Shown piece after piece: positions 23,048 to 25,339 of a stretch of 25,339 nucleotides of DNA; within the stretch, counting starts at the first letter, position 1; the number at the start of each line of letters is the position of its first letter. Source of the stretch: a virus; the IMG/VR virus record IMGVR_UViG_3300012000_001059, positions 1-25,339 of that record; one strand, 5' to 3'. The notes beneath the pieces are model-generated. The model did no database searches. It had not been told where the DNA came from and saw only the letters and a list, made by a program, of their open reading frames with translations. The translations under genes and the position numbers were made by a program.

Positions 23048-23620
23048 ATGGATGGCGAGTTGACTGTGGTGACGAACACCGACCCCGTGCGTATCGACCT
23101 CGGGAGCGGGCAGCGTCCCGCCGATGGCTGGACCGGATGGGACTTGTGGGCACCGGAGACGCCCAGCGTGCGCCGTGTGGATCTGATGGAGTTCCCGTGG
23201 CCTGCTGAGACGGCCAGCGTGGACGAGCTGCGGTGCTCCCACTACATCGAGCACATCCCAATGGGATGCACGAGTGATGGGCGGGATTTGCTGCTGGCGT
23301 TCTTCGATGAGGCGTACCGCGTGCTGAAGCCGGGAGGCAAAATGACGGTGGTGTGGCCTGCTCTACAGAGCGTGCGCGCCTTCCAAGACCCGACACACCG
23401 GCGCTTCATCCCGGCTGAGACGATGCTCTATCTGGACGCAGCGTGGCGCAAGGCGAACGGGCTGGATCACTACCGCGTGGCGTGTGACTTCGGCCTCGAG
23501 GCGCTGAATCCGACCGTCGATCAGGCGTTCACGCTGAGGGCTCCCGAGGCTCAGGCATGGATGCTCCGAGGCATGTGGAACGTGGCTGTCGATCACATCG
23601 CCGTTCTGGTGCGCCGGTGA
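23048..23620 (+). CDS. class I SAM-dependent methyltransferase
   Basis: 190 residues from ATG 23048, with GGAGG (23037-23041) 6 bases upstream. Motif I is RIDLGSG (15-21), followed by a conserved GWTGWDL, the LRCSHYIEHIP segment, and FFDEAYRVLKPGGKMTVVWP, the hallmark order of small predicted methyltransferases that act on saccharides or small molecules. No target-recognition domain or DPPY motif is present, so a DNA methylase is unlikely. It sits directly after the glycosyltransferase, suggesting the two modify one product. The gene is distinct from the larger zinc-ribbon methyltransferase at the start of the window. Confidence 0.82.
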   Translation: MDGELTVVTNTDPVRIDLGSGQRPADGWTGWDLWAPETPSVRRVDLMEFPWPAETASVDELRCSHYIEHIPMGCTSDGRDLLLAFFDEAYRVLKPGGKMTVVWPALQSVRAFQDPTHRRFIPAETMLYLDAAWRKANGLDHYRVACDFGLEALNPTVDQAFTLRAPEAQAWMLRGMWNVAVDHIAVLVRR

Positions 23621-23841
23621 TTCGCGCGCGTCAGATTGGGCATCTAGTGGAGCTTCCGTTGACGTCGGGGAAGTCGCACGCCATCGACCCCGAGGAGGTG
23701 GTCGAGGTCGGTCCTGCTCACGGACAGGTGGGAGTCACTATCGTCCGACTGCGGGATCAGCGGTTTACGCTGTACGTGTCTGCCGAATACCAGGAGATCC
23801 GCGAACTGCTGAGGGTCGCGCTCGGCGGTTCTTCGTGCTAG
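23617..23841 (+). CDS. small beta-rich protein, FlbD-like pattern, unknown function
   Basis: 74 residues from GTG 23617, overlapping the methyltransferase stop (GTGA). The middle reads HAIDPEEVVEVGPAHGQVG then VTIVRLRDQRFTLYVSAEYQEIRELL. This gives a pattern of I-x-P-E-x-V-x-x-V, a T/V-x-I-x-L strand and a short helix, similar to small FlbD-like proteins often seen in phages. No enzymatic motif. Role unknown. Confidence 0.55.
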   Translation: MIRARQIGHLVELPLTSGKSHAIDPEEVVEVGPAHGQVGVTIVRLRDQRFTLYVSAEYQEIRELLRVALGGSSC

Positions 23842-23881
23842 CGTTGGCCGAACCCCGGTAATCCAAGGGGCACGGAGCGAG

Positions 23882-24223
23882 ATGGCTACGAACTACGCAC
23901 TGAGGGTCAATGCCACCACGGGTTCCGCTGGGCAGCTCACCGTGAGCGGCACCGCGACCTCGACCGCTTCGGCAGTCAACCTGACTGCGGTTCGATACTG
24001 GATGGTATCCGATGTGGATACGTTCATCCGCTTCGGCACTACGGCCAGCCTGACCGCTCCGACGACGGCTAACAGCATCTGGATGCCGGCGAACATCCCG
24101 CATGTCATCGATGTTCCTCGAGGCGGCTCGACGTCTGGCGGCGCCACCGGCACAGGGACTTTCGCCAAGGTTCTTCGCAAGGGCGCGACGTCGGGGAAGC
24201 TGGCCTATCTGCCGGTAGCGTGA
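23882..24223 (+). CDS. small Ala/Thr-rich virion-type protein, unknown function
   Basis: 113 residues, ATG 23882 preceded by ACGGAGCGAG. The centre (AVRYWMVSDVDTFIRFG, then TTANSIWMPANIPHVIDVPRGG) follows a pattern I associate with small phage beta-sandwich proteins encoded near tail or decoration genes. A Gly/Ser/Thr linker precedes a short last strand. A 40-base gap separates it from the previous gene; it holds only a weak CCCC/GGGG pairing. Likely a virion surface protein, but the family is not named. Confidence 0.6.
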   Translation: MATNYALRVNATTGSAGQLTVSGTATSTASAVNLTAVRYWMVSDVDTFIRFGTTASLTAPTTANSIWMPANIPHVIDVPRGGSTSGGATGTGTFAKVLRKGATSGKLAYLPVA

Positions 24224-24226
24224 GCC

Positions 24227-25339
24227 GTGGGCCGCAGCATCTCGGGGGGGCTCTCTAGGGTCACGGGCGACAGGACGGCTGTCGGCTCGTCCAAGGTCAT
24301 CGGCCTAGAGTTCGCCTCGGACTCTCAGTATGTGCTCGGCGGGGCGGGCTCGTGGAACAGCACGATTCTGTCGGTGATGGTTCGATGGGTGCCGCTGACT
24401 CGGCCGGCGAATAGCACCCTGTCGATTGCGATGGTGGGCGACTTCGCGGCCAACTTCAACCTCATCACGTATGCGAATACCGGATTCACGTATGCGCCGG
24501 AAACGGCTTTCAACGGGGCCTATGCCAGCTCACCCGGAGCAGGCATCGGCAATGGATGCGACATCACGCAGGCAGGCCGCCTCGGCTTGATGCGGACTGA
24601 CGTCGTGCGCCTGGTGAGCGGCTCGAGCATCCAGCATTGGCGCGATGGCCGCCAGGTGGGCCGACAGGGCACGACTGCCGCGACGTCGCTCGGCAGCACG
24701 AACGCTCTGGCGATCAATCGCCGCGTGTCGTCGGCGACGTTGGGATACGGCAACTTCGCGCTGGTCGAGATTCGCGCGACGACGGCTGCGCTCACCGACG
24801 CTCAGATTGCCGCGTGGTCGGCATCGCCAGTCGGCACCGTCTGCCCTGCCGGCGGCGAGACAAACGTGCTGGTGGCATCCGATTTCAACGGCTCGACTAT
24901 CCCGCCGAGGACTGGCGGTGGCACGTATACGGCGACGGGCTCGCCCACGCTCAAGACATACAACCGCGCCGCAGCCGGACTAGGCAGCATTGAGCCGATG
25001 GGGGATTCCATCACGCTCGGCAGGGCGTCGGGGCCGGTCGATGGCAACGGCTGGCGGCGCGAGGTGCTGCAGCTCGTCAATGCGTCCAGGCACGCCACGA
25101 TGTCGGGGCAGTTTACGCCAGCCACGACGAACCTGACACCCGACTTCTCCACGAACCACACCGGCGTGTCGGGCATGGGTTTAGGGGCTAATCCCGCCGC
25201 CGGGCCCCCCCGGCTCGCCGCTGTTGGTGTCGAACTTGGCGTGGATCGCATCGAGCCGATCGAGGCTGTGCTTGAAGCGCTCCACCTTGGCCGCCTGCCG
25301 CAGCATGGCGTTGAGCAGGCCGCGCATCAGCTGCAGCAC
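24227..25339 (+). CDS. LamG-like lectin domain plus SGNH-hydrolase start, apparently broken at about 25180
   Basis: Open from GTG 24227 to the window end without a stop (371 codons). Residues about 20-210 look like a concanavalin/LamG-type beta-sandwich (SIQHWRDGRQVGRQG, ATLGYGNFALVEIRATTAALTDAQIAAW, in part), often used by phages to bind glycans. A linker leads to PMGDSITLGRASG, the catalytic Ser block of SGNH/GDSL esterases (S261), followed by NGWRREVLQLVN and NHTGVSGM. A full SGNH domain needs about 150 more residues, with the GxND and DxxH blocks. Instead, after about 25178 the frame becomes low-quality shadow coding opposite a minus-strand frame. The true gene is therefore probably truncated or the sequence is joined to something else here. 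A deacetylating or esterase tail enzyme is the likely role of the intact gene. Confidence 0.7.
   Translation, partial: MGRSISGGLSRVTGDRTAVGSSKVIGLEFASDSQYVLGGAGSWNSTILSVMVRWVPLTRPANSTLSIAMVGDFAANFNLITYANTGFTYAPETAFNGAYASSPGAGIGNGCDITQAGRLGLMRTDVVRLVSGSSIQHWRDGRQVGRQGTTAATSLGSTNALAINRRVSSATLGYGNFALVEIRATTAALTDAQIAAWSASPVGTVCPAGGETNVLVASDFNGSTIPPRTGGGTYTATGSPTLKTYNRAAAGLGSIEPMGDSITLGRASGPVDGNGWRREVLQLVNASRHATMSGQFTPATTNLTPDFSTNHTGVSGMGLGANPAAGPPRLAAVGVELGVDRIEPIEAVLEALHLGRLPQHGVEQAAHQLQH
25181..25339 (-). CDS. 3' end of an unidentified minus-strand gene (partial)
   Basis: Read on the minus strand from the window edge, 52 codons end at TAA (25183-25181). The product is helical and charged (LLNAMLRQAAKVERFKHSLD, then RLDAIHAKFDT) with a Gly/Pro-rich tail ending GGGISP. 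It reads as a natural protein end, unlike the plus frame here. Its orientation is opposite to every other gene except the antisense nuclease. It would overlap the lectin/SGNH frame completely, so it is more likely the neighbour across a junction than a true overlapping gene. No family recognised. Confidence 0.5.
   Translation of the reverse strand: MLQLMRGLLNAMLRQAAKVERFKHSLDRLDAIHAKFDTNSGEPGGPGGGISP

Noticed and set aside
23842-23881. CCCC/GGGG pairing in the 40-base gap before the small protein at 23882
   Set aside because: Only four pairs with a 10-base loop, no T-run; likely chance in GC-rich sequence.
1-25339. tRNA, rRNA, CRISPR array, insertion sequence or integrase
   Set aside because: None was recognised on either strand; short inverted repeats found are isolated and no transposase- or integrase-like protein is encoded.

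Overview
The window reads as a tailed-phage (or prophage) structural module. It is GC-rich, almost entirely coded on the + strand, and tightly packed, with ATGA/TGATG stop-start overlaps between most genes and no stretch over 300 bases without a gene. The GC-rich codon use suggests a high-GC bacterial host, but nothing seen here identifies that host. No integrase, transposase, repressor, lysis gene, tRNA, rRNA or CRISPR array was seen, so lifestyle cannot be judged.

Layout. 1-2554: the end of an unknown gene, a zinc-ribbon class I methyltransferase and a DUF115/MptE-like protein. 2620-9302: a Mu-type head module, comprising a DUF935 (gp29-like) portal, a MuF-like head morphogenesis protein interrupted by an intein, a Mu I-like protease with an apparent internally started scaffold, a small putative decoration protein and a gpT-like major capsid protein, followed by a perfect 14-bp hairpin. 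9383-11498: head completion and connector genes, including a gpG-like virion morphogenesis protein. 11502-20358: a long-tail (siphovirus-style) module, comprising a tail tube protein, G/GT tail chaperones joined by a canonical -1 frameshift signal, a tape measure, a putative distal tail protein, a putative baseplate hub and two unrecognised virion proteins. 20358-22070: a tail fibre with six repeats. 22067-24223: small proteins, a glycosyltransferase and a second methyltransferase. 24227-25339: a LamG-like/SGNH-type protein that appears broken close to the end of the window, where an unrelated minus-strand reading frame begins.

The most striking object lies at 5358-6164. The intein inside the MuF gene carries, on the opposite strand, a complete 238-residue gene (5388-6104) with its own Shine-Dalgarno sequence. 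It has an N-terminal helix-turn-helix and a Vsr/DUF559-like nuclease domain. This looks like a homing endonuclease gene encoded antisense within its own intein, in exact codon-on-codon register with it. The splicing element and its putative mobility enzyme would therefore share the same DNA but be read from opposite strands.

How the genes work together: portal, MuF, protease/scaffold and capsid build the head. Completion proteins close it and join it to a tail whose length is set by the tape measure and its frameshifted chaperones. The hub, fibre and lectin/esterase-like proteins would contact the cell surface. The methyltransferase, DUF115 and glycosyltransferase genes suggest glycan or small-molecule modification, with unknown target. 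All functional calls come from reading motifs by eye; no database search was run.
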